A stretch of DNA of 64,000 nucleotides, from NCBI GenBank assembly GCA_001692895.1, contig KV748179.1:4424668-4488667 (forward strand), in the 5' to 3' direction. Source of the DNA: Cenococcum geophilum 1.58 (lineage: Eukaryota; Ascomycota; Dothideomycetes; Gloniales; Gloniaceae). Positions 31,875-44,305 of the stretch are shown here, piece after piece. The notes below the pieces were generated by a model, which made no database searches, was not told the origin of the DNA, and worked only from the letters and a program-made list of their open reading frames with translations. Made by a program: the position numbers and the translations under genes. Position 1 is the first letter of the stretch, and the number at the start of each line of letters is the position of its first letter.

Positions 31875-34800
31875 CTGATTAGTGGTTAAATACACAGTCA
31901 ACTATAGAGCAGCTAGGTTTTCGAATAGAAGAGACAGTCTCGTATAGGGGTGCTATATACGCTTATATGGAATGGATCCCGGTGATACTATACTACCTTA
32001 AACTTACGGAAAACTAGTAATAGAAGTGTTACTGAGTACTAGGAGATACTAAGTTGCGTCTATTACGCAGAATAACTACGTTTACGAAGATTTGGTTAAG
32101 TACTTTAGGTTAAAAGTGTTACTAAACCTAGGGTCCTAAGTTAACGTCCGAAATGCGTTAAACGACGTCTAAAACGCGTTAAACAACATCTTAAATTACC
32201 TACCTCTTGATAGTAAACCTACGAGATCCTATAAAACCGAAAATCCTACCTACCTTTGACGTACGACACCCCGTCGATCTTTTTACCTACTATAGCGTTA
32301 ACCTACCCGAAGAAGTATAAGGAAGATATTAACCTAAAGATATGGAATAAAGCTATAATTAACCTTGCAAACGCTAATGAACAAGACTTAAATGGATTTT
32401 TATTATACCGTATGGCATATTTTAAGGACAGTGAATATAATAATACCGCGCTATAGGAATGTATAAAGGAGGACTTTATTAGATAGATAAAGGAAATATA
32501 GGCCCCTGTAAATAAGGATATCGTATAGGACTTCCATAACTTCCTTTAAGAGAATGGAGTATTTGTCCCTAAGGACGGGGGTACTATTAGAGACAACATT
32601 TAGGAGTAGGTTATTGACGTAAAAGAAGAGCATAAATAGACTCTATAAGAGATTAAGTACTAACTACGCACTATAAGGAAGCTTAACTTATAATGGAACC
32701 TAAGTAATATACCTCTAGAGACAAACCTACCTCCGCCTTTAACTCCTCTGTATCTAATTTAACCCGTAACCTTGACGTTGAATACTATACCCTAACAAGA
32801 GCAGGCATAGGATCCTATTACTTCGCGATTTAATGACCTTTGGACTCTACCGACCAGACCTATATCCTTACTATAGCCTGTAATACAACTCCCACCTCCT
32901 CTACCTTAATCTTAAATTGGAGGTAGTTTAAAATTGCTTACAGAGCTTGCGAAGCTCTACTTGGATTAGGAGAAGAAGTTTAGCGGGGAATTATATAATA
33001 TTCTTAATTCGAAACTATATATCTTCTATAACTGTTACTAGAAGGTAGAAATAGAGTCTAATTAATACCATAACGCCTATTCCGTTATGCTTAAGGGCCA
33101 AGCTAGTACCTTCTATTATGATCGTTTAGTAGGAAAAGGATATAATTTTAACCGTATAATATATATATTAAGATGCTACTTTAAAATAGAAGAGAATAAG
33201 TAGCAGTATATATTAGAATAGAGAGAGACTACCTTTTTAAGGATTATTGCTATAAACCTAGGTGTCCCTCGGCTTGATTGTCTTTAAAAGCTCTTTAATT
33301 AACTTTAGACGATTTAGCGTGGTTTATCCAAATTATATTAAGAGAATTTTAGCCTACGTAATTAAGTTATTAGCGTATGCTAAGGCGTTAAAGAATATAA
33401 CCTTACTCTCTTTAATCCTATAAATACTTACGAAGGAATATATACTTAATTAAGATCTTCCATTAGCACTGCTCTATGCTCTTAAAAAGTATAATAATTT
33501 AACGCCTAACTCTAACCTACTTTGATTGACCCGCCCGGCCAATATAATTATAATTAGACTAATTAAATATATAGTGGCTATAGTGGGTAATACGGCAAAG
33601 GGTATAATTAATAACTATAAGGCAAAGGTGGAGGTCCTTATAAAGGTTTATTTTAAAGTAATCGCTAGAAGAAGTGTTATATTTATAAGAAACCGAATTA
33701 CTAGTTAACTAGGCATTCTTTTAATAAGCGAAAGGAGGCATATAATAAGTTTCGCTAGAGTATAAGAAATATTAGAAATTATAAGGCTACTATAGCTTAC
33801 TTCTAAAGTTTCCTGGTTTAATACAAAGGCGTAAAAGATCTTAAGGGTAAGGTTAATAAGGCCGAATAGCTCCTTATAGATATAGAAATTAAGGACTACT
33901 CTCCTAACTAATACTTCACTAAGTATGGTGAGGTGAATAGTATATAAACCGTCACTGTTCTTAATAACTAATCTACGCTCTATTCTATTATAAAGTTAGA
34001 TATCTTTAATGAGCTAAGGGAGAGTTCCGTGTTCTCCTTTAATGATAGATACTTAGCGAACGTCTTCTATGGTATTATACTAGATATTAAAGCCGCAGGA
34101 GTATCTACAGTAGGAGAACCTTAAGTTTGAGCCCTTTAGTAGCTTAATAGCTCTGTCTAGATTAACTATTTAACGGCAGGCTAATACACGATTTGTTTTA
34201 GTAAGGGTACTGCGATCTCTCTTAGCATAATTAGGGTCCAAACCCCCCTAGGGTATATTACTTTCCATATTGTCCCTATAAATACCCCGTTTCTATTTTG
34301 CATTAGAGATATAAATAAATTAGGCGTTAAGCTTAATAACTTTAAGAATGTACTTATTTAGGGAGATAATTGGGTGCCTGTTATACGCAAGTAGGGTTAC
34401 CCCTGGTTGCTTCTTTATTAACTAAAAAAGAGTGTTGCTTAAAGCTACCTAACTAAGTTAGAGTTACGTTAACTACACCGTCGTTTTAGTCACCTATCCG
34501 TTTATTAATTACTTAGGGTTCTTTAGTAAGTAGGCTATAAAGTTAAGGTTAAGGTAATTAAGTACCTTATAAAGTACTACTATAACTACTAAATAAACCA
34601 GAAGTCCCCTAGCCAATTTAAGTTTACCCTTAAAGATAATTATAACTTTAACTTCTGCATTATTGTCGACGTTATATATCTTAGCGGTAAGCTAGTACTC
34701 TAAGTTGTTAACTTCTTAACCTCCTTTTAAGCCGCACGTTTTTTAAAGGATATATTAGCTAGGAACGCATAGGATACCCTTTAACTATGCTAGATTAATA

Positions 34801-37278
34801 TCTACCTAGGACCCCCTAATTAAATCGTCTATAACGCAGAAAAGAACTTTTTATTTACGGAGTTTTAATAATAAATAAAGGTAATGGTAATTAAGGTTAA
34901 GGAAGTCCCTATTAAGGTATATAATAGTATTAGAAAAGTAGAATAATATTACGCGCTATTACGCCGCGTATATAAGATTATCTTTTTAGAACTAGAGGAC
35001 ACTAGTAAAGAACTTACCTTACAAATAGCTGTTAAAGCCATTAACGATTCCGCTGGCCCAGATAGACTTATACCTATATTACTAGTCTTTAGCGCCTACC
35101 CTTAAATAACTAATAATTCTCCACTATCTCCCTCTATTATATAATAAGCTAAGGCTATTTACAAGGCAACGAAGGAGGTATAATGTCTCTACGCCACACG
35201 CCAGGTTAACAACGTACTAGGAATAAGAAATGGCCCAAATACCTTAACTACGCTTGACCTGCCACTTTAGTTTAAGGTACGCGTATGGCGTAAAAAGGGA
35301 GGATAGTTAGGCCTATATTAACTTATTGCAATTAATAGTTAAACTTATACTATTTAGATGCCTTATAGACCCACTTAATTCCGTTTAACTATTATTAAGC
35401 CTTATTATAAAGATAATAGTTCCGAGCCTTTACAGGATACTATAAAAGATACCCTAGAGGAGAGCTATGATTAACGTGCTCTAGAAGGCGACCACGATCC
35501 TAATATAATTATAGTAGATACGCCGCAACTACGACGCGGTAGAGGTCGCCCGAAAGGATCACAAAATCGCTAACATCTTGTTAATTTTAAAGAGCAATTT
35601 GTTGCCGCTATTAAGAATGGAGTTAAGCTATTAATAGCCTTTATAACAGCTAAGGAGAAGACTGACTTTAAACTCGCAAAATAGCTCTAAAAGGAAGGTC
35701 GTATTATAACTTTAGGAGCTCCTTTCTAAGTATCTAATAAGTAGGAGATCAATGGTCTTATTATAAGAGGGGTCTTTAAATTTAAGAAGTATAACCCTAC
35801 TAAGTTCAATAAAGTTCGCATCTTTAAGTTAAGAATAGTTAACGAGATTAAAGGTAAAGCTACTAACGCCCTATTTAAGAAATTAAGGCTTATTATCTAA
35901 GGCTACAATAACAATAGTAAGGAGGTAATTCTTATATAATCTCCTATAATTTAACGAGCCAGTTAGCGAGTTATTATTGCACTAGCTCCCTCCCTAATAA
36001 AGAATAGAATGGTAGTCTATCTGCGAGATATTACTTAGGCCTATACCTAATTAGAGACGCACCTTTAGCGCTTAATATTAGCATACCTTCTAGAGTAAAT
36101 TCGCTACTAATACTCCGAAGATACAATTATGGTTGTGCTTAAGCCATTATATGGAATTGCAGAGGTAGGAACTTACTAGTAGGCTACCTACAGCAAGCAC
36201 TATAAAGAGAAGCTTTTGATAACTACTTCTATATTCGATCTATGCTTCCTTATTATAACTACGGGAACTCTATTTAGAATTGTTAGTATATAAACCAACG
36301 ATATAATTATCTTAGGAGATAACCGATTCTTAGCTCTTAAAGAAGATAAGCTAGTAAAGGCAAATCTTATGGCAAAGCTAAAGGAAAAGCTTAATTTAAT
36401 AATACTATTACTCTTTAATAGATGTGTCCTTTCCCTAAACGAGGATTCCATTACTTTATGCCAGAAGGGTTAAGGTAAGAAGATTAACGTTATTAACGTT
36501 AATTCTCTAAAATAAGAATACGTAGAGTAACGCGCTTATAGAGCTTATATTGCTTCTATCTATTAACCTAAGGCTTTATTTAATCTCTCTGTTGCCACTT
36601 AATACTAGGAATTAACTAAGGATAACGTCCTTACCCTAAATAAGCGTCTCTCTTAGTAAATAAACTATCTTAACCGGGGACTACTCTACGTGCCTGTTAA
36701 TCTTCCCACTACTAAGCTTTTTGTATTTGTTAATAAATCGTTTATAAATAATAAAGATTTTAGCTCCTAGCTAGGATATAAGATTATTATTACAAACAAA
36801 TCTACCAAAGAAAAAGACTTTATAATCCACGGTAACCTTATTTATTAAAGCTTAATTAAGAGTAAGCGCGTTACTTAAAGCGTTCTGGCGTTAGAGATAT
36901 ATAGAATAGTTAGCGGAGTTAATATGGTAATTATAATTAAAACTACCCTAAAGATAATTATAGATCGACTTAAACTTCCTATTATCCCTATAATTGTGTG
37001 TACTAACTTATACTCCCTTTATAAGTGTTTAGTTAAGCTTAGTACTATAAAGGAGAAGCGCCTTATAATTAACATTATAGCACTTCATTAATCCTACGAA
37101 CGTTAAAAACTCTTTAAGATTTAATAGATTAATGGCTAAGATAACCTAGTAGATATAATAACGAAGGCGAACCTAAATAAGGTACTAGAGACGTTTATTA
37201 ATACGAATACTCTACGTATATAAGTTAAAGGTTAGGTGAAAAGGGAGTCCTTAGAAATGTCTTAGTTATATAAGGCCT

Positions 37279-37333
37279 TAAGATATCTAGGAACTTCAAC
37301 CGGCGGTTAAAGTTATCTAATTAGTTAGATTCT
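37279..37333 (+). repeat. Shared palindromic 3' module, copy in Copia G
   Basis: It carries the same block as in C and E: TAAGATATC, AACTTCAAC/GTTAAAGTT arms, then CTAATTAGTTAGATT. It lies about 280 bp upstream of the 3' LTR. A second ~45-bp palindrome-ended block (GCCAAT...ATTGGC, containing TAGGATTTTC) at about 37358-37402 recurs inverted in E near 43831-43875. Confidence 0.8.
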
Positions 37334-37611
37334 GTAGACCCTAACTTAAACTAGCCAATTAGGATTTTCCATCCCTGGGATAAAAAATCGCTATTGGCTC
37401 GCTTATAGCTAGCGCCTTGGCGGCCCTAACGGCCCTAACACGATATCTACCTATAACTCCTTAGTAAGAAAGCACCGCGTGCTAAGAGGTAAATTTTGGG
37501 ACAGCGAGACTTATACTGCAATGGTAATAGTAAGTAAGGAGGGTTTATATTTATTATGATAGTTAAGTAGTATTTATATATAGATGGCAACCATAAAAGA
37601 AGAGTTGCTAG

Positions 37612-37819
37612 TGTTAGGAATAAGGCAAGTTGCCGCTATGTACGGCAAACTGCCGTCACGTAATGGCAAGTTGCTATCACGTATCGCCGCGGTACTAGCG
37701 TGGCGAGGAGCCTTAAGTTCCTCGCCCTCCCTTATTCTAATTAATAAGCTTTATTAACCAACATCACTATAACCCTACTCGAGTAGTCGTTATTGGTGAG
37801 TTACCCTATGTTTTTAACA
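37612..37819 (+). repeat. 3' LTR of Copia G (208 bp)
   Basis: It pairs with 31667-31874 at the same length. It is followed by AATAA, the target duplication. Confidence 0.93.
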
Positions 37820-39678
37820 AATAAATAAAGAATATAAGCTATAAATAGAGAATATTTTAGATATAGAAAAAAGGGATATATTTAAAGGGATTGCCAAACT
37901 TACCCTTTTAAAAAGGTCTACTGTAGCTCCTCTTAGTCCTTAAGTTATACTTATTCTATAAATTATACTTAGTTACTATAAAGTATTTTACCTTTAGTTA
38001 ATTTAGAAAACAAATCGTCCTAGGGCTAAATTATGCCTTAGAATAAGAAATAGAAGAGTATAAGTATCTAGGCTCTTTTAGCGCTAATATATAATATAAC
38101 TCCCTTAATATACTTAGTAAAATTTAAATACTTAGAAAATGGAAGGAAGTATAAATCCTTATAGATAGCGGAGCTACTAGTATAGGCTTTATTAATACAA
38201 ACTACGCGAAAACTTAATGCTTAAATTTAAAGAAACTTAATAAGCCCTTAATATATAGTAAACTAACGCACTACGCTCTTATAAAAATGCGGATAGGCGA
38301 ATACCTTAAATATATTTCTCTATTTATAATACCCTTAAAGCATTATAAAGTAATACTTAGATATAGATAGCTAAAATAACACAAACCTTTAATTAGCTGG
38401 GTTAAAAAAATACTAAAATTCCGTATAACCTACTGCCGAAGTTATTATTTAAAATACTACTTACCTTATAAATATATACACAACTATTTAAATTTAATAT
38501 AATATAAATTACCCTTACTATAAACCCCAAACTAATATAATAAAGTTATAACTGCTAATTGCGGTAAAGAATGTAAAGATAATATATTAAAACCCCTTAA
38601 AATTTATATAGTATAAGCCGCACCCTTTTATTTATTAGTAAGAAGACGAAACTATAAGATCTTTACTATAATACTAAAAGATATTAAAAAGGCGTTAAAA
38701 CTAAAGTAATATATTAACCCCTAACCTCTTATACCTAAAGAATATTATAATCTAATTAATATATTTAAAAAATAATTCGTAGACTAACTACCCCCGTATT
38801 AAGATAAGCATAATTTTAAGATAGAACTTAAACCTAGTATAACGCTAAAGTTTGGCCCGTTATATGGTATATCGTAAGAAGAGCTGCTTATAATATAATA
38901 ATACCTTAAAAAGCACTTAGAGAAAGGATTTATTTGCCCTAGTTAATTACTATTCGCCTTACTTATACTATTTATTAAGAAACCTAGAGAAGGCTTAAGG
39001 TTCTGTGTTAATTATTAAGCCCTAAATATAATTACGATTTAAAACCAATATCTAATTCCTCTACTTTAAGAAACGCTTAACTACTTAGTAAAAGTATAAT
39101 ACTTTACGAAGCTTAATATAGTTACTACCTTTAATTAAATCCGTGTTTATAAAGGAGATAAAAAGTATATAGCTTTTTATATATAATAGGGACTTTTTAA
39201 ATACCTAGTAATGCTATTTAGTGTAAAGAACGGTCCTAGTATATTTTAGTAATATATTAATAATACACTTCGCAAATTCCTTAATATATTTATTACCGCG
39301 TATATTAATAATATCTTAATTTATTTATCTTTACTTTCTAAGTATTAGAAGTACATTTAAATGGTTTTTAAACGCCTATAAGACGCGGGCTTATAATGCA
39401 ATATTAAGAAATACAAGTTCTATATATCTAAAGTTACGTACTTAGGCCTAATTATATCCCGTAACGGAATTAAAATGGACCCTAAGAAAATTGCTGTAAT
39501 TATAAACTAGGAAAGTCCTAATAGTATATAAAACATCTAAGGATTTCTAGAATTTATACAATTTTATTATTAATTTATTAATTACTTCTTAAAAATTATT
39601 TAGCTATTAGTAAACTTAATAAAGAAGAATATAAGATTTAAATAGACTACTAAATATAAATAAGCTTTTAATAACGTA

Positions 39679-41518
39679 TTTTACGGGCGAGCTAGTTAAA
39701 CGGGCGAGCTGGTTAGTTTGCTAAGACTATACTAAATATAACGAACTATGTAACAAACTATTCCACCTTACTATAATCTACCTCTGATTCCTTATCGCTA
39801 CTAGATTCTACAGTAGATTCTTTAATATTTTGGCACGTTTAAACGTTGTGCCTAGTCCCACCGCAGTTCCCACAGCGCCTTTAAGTTGGCTCGACTCCAT
39901 CTGCCCCAGCCTTACCCCAACTCTTCTTACTACTAGAGGCAGCGGTAGGAGAGTTCTCAGCAACTAGCTGCAATCCAGCCTTATAGGTAAGGACTCCTCC
40001 TTGCTAGATACGCTTTCTTTTACGCTATTTCCGTTAGATTGTGGCCTTATTAGCTGCTTTAAGCTCGGTAATTTAATCGCGCTATAATACTATCTAATGA
40101 GCCATTAAAAGGGTGCCCTTAATAAGCTGATTAAACCCTTCCTTTAATAAAGATGGTGAGCTACCTAACTTATTGCTAATTAGCTCTATTTACGACCCAA
40201 ATTTAAGGTGGTTACTAGGGGTTTTTAACTGCCATAGGGTGTCTTCGGTAGTGGGTGGTGTAGGCGTACGCAATCGAATGTTAAGCTTTGATATTACCTT
40301 ATCTGGGTTAAAAGAAACCAGGCTAGCGCCTTAAAAGCTTCCTTAGATATTACTCTTAGTAATAGAGGCGTTAAACGCGTCCTAAAAGGCTAGTAAGAAC
40401 TCTATTTTAGTAATATGGTTGATCCGGTTACGTATTAGCTTCTTAACTTGGCGCCCGTACGCTATCTTTAAAGGTAAGAAATAACCTATATCTAGTGGCT
40501 GCAGGATATACAATAAATGTGCTAGCATATATAAAGTAATTATTTTATTCTCCTTATAATATTCGGTAAATTATAGCGAGTTATGGCTCTTGTGGCTATT
40601 AATAATTAGTAGACGATACGCGCTAATAGTACGCTCCTTTGTATGCCTATTAAAGTACTTTAACCACTTAAAACTAAGCTTATTAGTTATCTAGCCGTTA
40701 TTAGAGACCCTAAATGCCTATTAAGGTGGTATATTAGCTTCCTGGTACCACATAGAGAGGTGGTTTTTGCCTTTGTAGATAATAAAGGGTAGAAGCACGT
40801 AGCCTAACGCGCTAATACCCTAGATTACCGTAACCCACTTACGATTGCCTGGTTGTATAGCCTTTAGTTAATGCCGTCTTTTAGAGCCTATAATGACTTT
40901 TTGCTAGGTTATTATACCCATCTAGAAGCTAGATTCGTTAAAGTTGTATAAGTCTCTGTTCTGGATACTGTACTTGGCTTTTATATTACGTATAAGGTTA
41001 AACTAGGCTTGTATAATTATTAGTTCTTCCTGTTTATAACGCTAGTAGTCTAGCTTCCAACTATATCTTGTTTTAAGCCCTGGGGTACGCTTAATAAAGC
41101 TATATGGCCAGTTTATGCCCACTGGGTTTATCCACCGCTCGGCTAATAGTTTATTAGCTATCTCTTAAATAGCATTAAGCGGAGGGGCAAATCCTCTTAA
41201 ATTTAGCTTAAGTATATACCGTTTTATCGCCTCCTCTTTGGTTACTGTAAGCTTTATTAAATTTGGCTTAGTATTGCGTCGTGGGGTAGTTCCGGCGCGT
41301 CGCGTCTGTAGGCTTAAGAGGGGGACGTTAAAAGTGCGTGTAGCGCGTTGAATGCCGTAAATCTGCTTTGTATCGAGAGCCTGGATAGCAAGCTGTATTC
41401 GAGCTTCTTTAGAAGTCGATTGTAAATTCGTAGGTGGAGACATTATAGTGTCAAATATTTTGATGCGTGGTCTTGGCAAACTGACCAGCTCGCCCGTTTA
41501 ACTAGCTCGCCCGTGAAA
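39679..41518 (-). mobile_element. Fot1/pogo-type DNA transposon H (1,840 bp)
   Basis: It is flanked by TA (39677-39678 and 41519-41520) within the palindromic target AACGTACGTT. Terminal inverted repeats of about 50 bp differ only by C/T-type changes. Each begins TTT(T/C) and then holds a tandem pair, ACGGGCGAGCTAGTTAA and ACGGGCGAGCTGGTTAG, probably repeated transposase-binding sites. The single transposase gene runs on the minus strand. The element interrupts the RNase H region of Gypsy E. Confidence 0.9.
39795..41479 (-). pseudogene. Fot1/pogo-type transposase, inactivated
   Basis: The N-terminal 104 codons (41165-41479) are open and carry the psq-like and CENP-B-like helix-turn-helix start (EARIQLAIQALDTKQIYGIQ, then KEEAIKRYILKLNLRGFAPP). 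The DDE_1 core follows: NFNESSF near 40930-40950, where NFDE is usual; QPGNRKWVTVI near 40830; and INSHKSHNS near 40590, where LDGHESH is usual. Both expected Asp residues read Asn, so catalysis should be lost. Near the C-terminus a CGNCGGTRHN...C zinc-knuckle (about 39835-39880) and an acidic tail match Fot1-like transposases of filamentous ascomycetes. Several in-frame TAG/TAA stops are present. All changes fit RIP-type C-to-T or G-to-A. Confidence 0.85.
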
Positions 41519-43718
41519 TACGTTAACCTAAAATATTATTTTATAACTACTCTAATTCTTACCTACTTTAATCTAGACCTTAAATATATTATTAAAACAG
41601 ACTTATCTAATTATATACTAGGAGGAGTATTATCGCAATATAATAAAAACGGCGAGCTATGCCTAATAGCCTTTCTCTCCCAGAAACTTACCCATATTAA
41701 ATTAAACTATAAGATATATAATAAGGAACTACTTATAATTATTAGATGCTTTAAATAATAGCGTTTAGAACTTAAAGAATTGTTATTTCTAATACGCGTA
41801 TTAACGGACTATAAAAACCTATAGTACTTTATAACTATAAAGCAATTAATATAGCGCTAAATTTATTAGGCCAAATACTTTTTATAATTTAACTTTAAGA
41901 TTACGTACTAACCTAGTAAACTTAATTAGAAGCCTAACTTATTAATAAGATAATTATAAGACTTATTTATAAACGCCTCTAATAAACGGATTATAAATTA
42001 ATTACGAATTCTACTACCCCCTAAATACTTTAAGAAATTACACCCTATATTTTTAAATGCGGAGCTTAATAGGAATAAATTAGAGATTAATAAGTGGGAT
42101 ATAAAAATTAATAAATTAATAGAGTATAAATATAAGAACGACTTCTGGATAGTAAATATAATAAAAGTTATTTAAATAGGGAAACGGTAATATAAGGATA
42201 TTATACTCGCTAAATGCGAAATCTATAATAATTAGTTATACTATTAATAGAAGATAGTAATCCCGAATTCTAAACCCTTACAATTTAAGATACTTAAATT
42301 TATATATAATTCCCCTATAGTAGGGCACCCTAGCTATATAAAGACCTATAAGATTATCTAATAAGTATATTACTAGCCTATAATATATAACTATATACGA
42401 AAATACGTTTAAGTATATAGAATATATATGCGTAGGAAGACCTCTTATGTAAAGAAGTAAGGAGTACTTTAACCATTACCAATTTTAATGTAAAGATGGC
42501 GAGATATCTTAATTAACTTTATAATTAACCTACCTAACAGGAATAGGTTTACGAATGTTATAGTAGTTATTAACTATCTTATAAAAATGCGATATATAAT
42601 TTCTATAGACTTAATTAATATAATATTGGTAGCTAAATGTTTTATTAAGTACATCTTTAAGCTATATAGACTTTTTAATTTAATAATATCTAACTATAGA
42701 AGCTAGTTTATTTTAGACTTCTAGTAAGCCTTATATAAACAATTAAGTATATAAATACGACTTTTAACTATATTTTATCCGGAGATAGATAGTTAAACTA
42801 AAATTATAAACGCGATTATAGAATAATACCTATAAATATACTACTCCTACCTATAAGATAACTAGGAAAAGTGGCTACCTTTAGCTAAGTTTACTGCAAA
42901 TAATATAAGGAACAAATTAATAGGTATAACGCCGTTTTATATAACTTACGGATAAGACTCTTAACTTAGATTTAAACTATAACCTAAAATTAATATAACA
43001 GGACCTATAATTAAGAGGATTTAACTAATTAACGTATATAACTTTGCTAATTAAATAAAGCAGTTAACGGAACTATTATAAAGTAAATTAGCGTACACTT
43101 AAATAGTATAAGAATAGCATATAAATAAAGAATAAACTCCTATATAGGACTTTAAGGAAGGTAATATAGTTTACCTAAATATACGAAACCTAAAGACTTA
43201 ACGACCCTTAAAGAAACTAGACTAGAAGTTTATAGGCCTATACTAAATTAAGAAGAAACTAAGCCCATATACTTATAAGCTTAAACTATTAACTAAAATA
43301 AAAATATATTTAACGTTTTATATAAACTTACTATAACCCTTAAAAAGTAAACCTATAACTTATAAAGTGCTACTACTACCTTCTATAATTATTAATAACG
43401 GTAATAGTTCTTACTTTATTAACTTAATTAATAATATATAATAAAAAATATAATCTAAATAATTTAAACTTCTTATTAAGTGGGAAGGATATAAAATATA
43501 AACTTAGGAAACTTATAACTAGATTAAGACCGACGCGCCTTTCCTAGTAAAAGAATTTTATGAAGACTATCCTTTATGGCCTGCTTTAGCTAAATAGATA
43601 TAATATAAAGGTAAATAACTGCTACCTAATACGAATATATAAAATACAATAGTAGGAAGTTTAAAATTAAAAAGAACTTAAAATACGTTATAACATTTAT
43701 AATATAATTATATAATAC

Positions 43719-43775
43719 GTAAGATATTAAGGAACTTTAACCGGCAGTTAAAGTTATTTAATTAGTTAGATTTGC
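43719..43775 (+). repeat. Shared palindromic 3' module, copy in Gypsy E
   Basis: TAAGATATT, AACTTTAAC and GTTAAAGTT arms, then TTAATTAGTTAGATT, in the coding sense of E and about 220 bp upstream of its 3' LTR. The copy differs from those in C and G almost only by transitions. Confidence 0.8.
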
Positions 43776-43995
43776 CTTACTAAGACCTACTATAAAGATA
43801 TTAGTTTAGCTTACTACCTTAACTAAGCTAATAGCGATTTTTTATACTAGGTATAGAAAATCCTAATTAGCCTACTTAACGATTAGAACCGGTAAAACCC
43901 TATACTACTACCTAACGCGAAAACACGACATATAATAAGTTATAAGTCTTAACTAAAATTAAATTATTTAGACCTTTAGCTAAAAGGGGGGGTAC

Positions 43996-44300
43996 TAAAA
44001 CGGGACTAGCCCAGTTATAGTAGAAATGTCTTAGTAAAACACTTAATAGATAAATTTTAACGCTTTAACCGAATTCTACTAGCTTAATTAACTTTTACTA
44101 AAGTCTGTTAAAGACCGCGTGTGTATATACGCACGCATTAACCACTAAGCCCCTAACTATTTAATTATATAATTCTCTTGTTATTCCCTTCTCTTCTTTA
44201 CGTAATATCTTGTTCTTAGCGAGAGCTATATACCCTTAGATTTAGATAGAATTTATATTATTCCTTTAAATCTTTCCTAAAGTCTCTTTACGCCCTTATA
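43996..44300 (+). repeat. 3' LTR of Gypsy E (305 bp)
   Basis: It is preceded by a polypurine run at 43982-43992 and followed by TACGC. It is equal in length to the 5' copy and differs mainly by transitions. Confidence 0.92.
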
Positions 44301-44305
44301 TACGC

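Larger units (their letters stand above)
31667..37819 (+). mobile_element. Ty1/Copia element G (6.15 kb, nested in E)
   Basis: LTRs are at 31667-31874 and 37612-37819 (208 bp each), with target duplication AATAA at 31662-31666 and 37820-37824. Domain order is the Copia one: gag (~32240-33850), integrase (~33900-34750), RT (~35380-36700, with the PLYGIAEVGTYW region near 36150), RNase H (~36720-37240), so integrase precedes RT. Several segments resemble a common Pezizomycotina Copia family. It is complete in length but the coding sequence is broken at many points. As an insertion into E it is younger than E, which is younger than B. Confidence 0.92.
30358..44300 (+). mobile_element. Ty3/Gypsy element E (composite, 13.9 kb with insertions)
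   Basis: LTRs are at 30358-30662 and 43996-44300 (305 bp each), with target duplication TACGC at 30353-30357 and 44301-44305, in the 3' part of B. Copia G (31667-37819) sits in its gag region and transposon H (39679-41518) in its RNase H region. Net length is about 5.94 kb. Parts: gag (~30690-31661, continuing after 37820), protease (~38150-38240), RT (~38840-39500), RNase H (~39560-39678 and 41519-41900), integrase (~42270-43000), chromodomain-like end (~43430-43570), polypurine tract. It is a broken fossil with many breaks. Confidence 0.92.
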
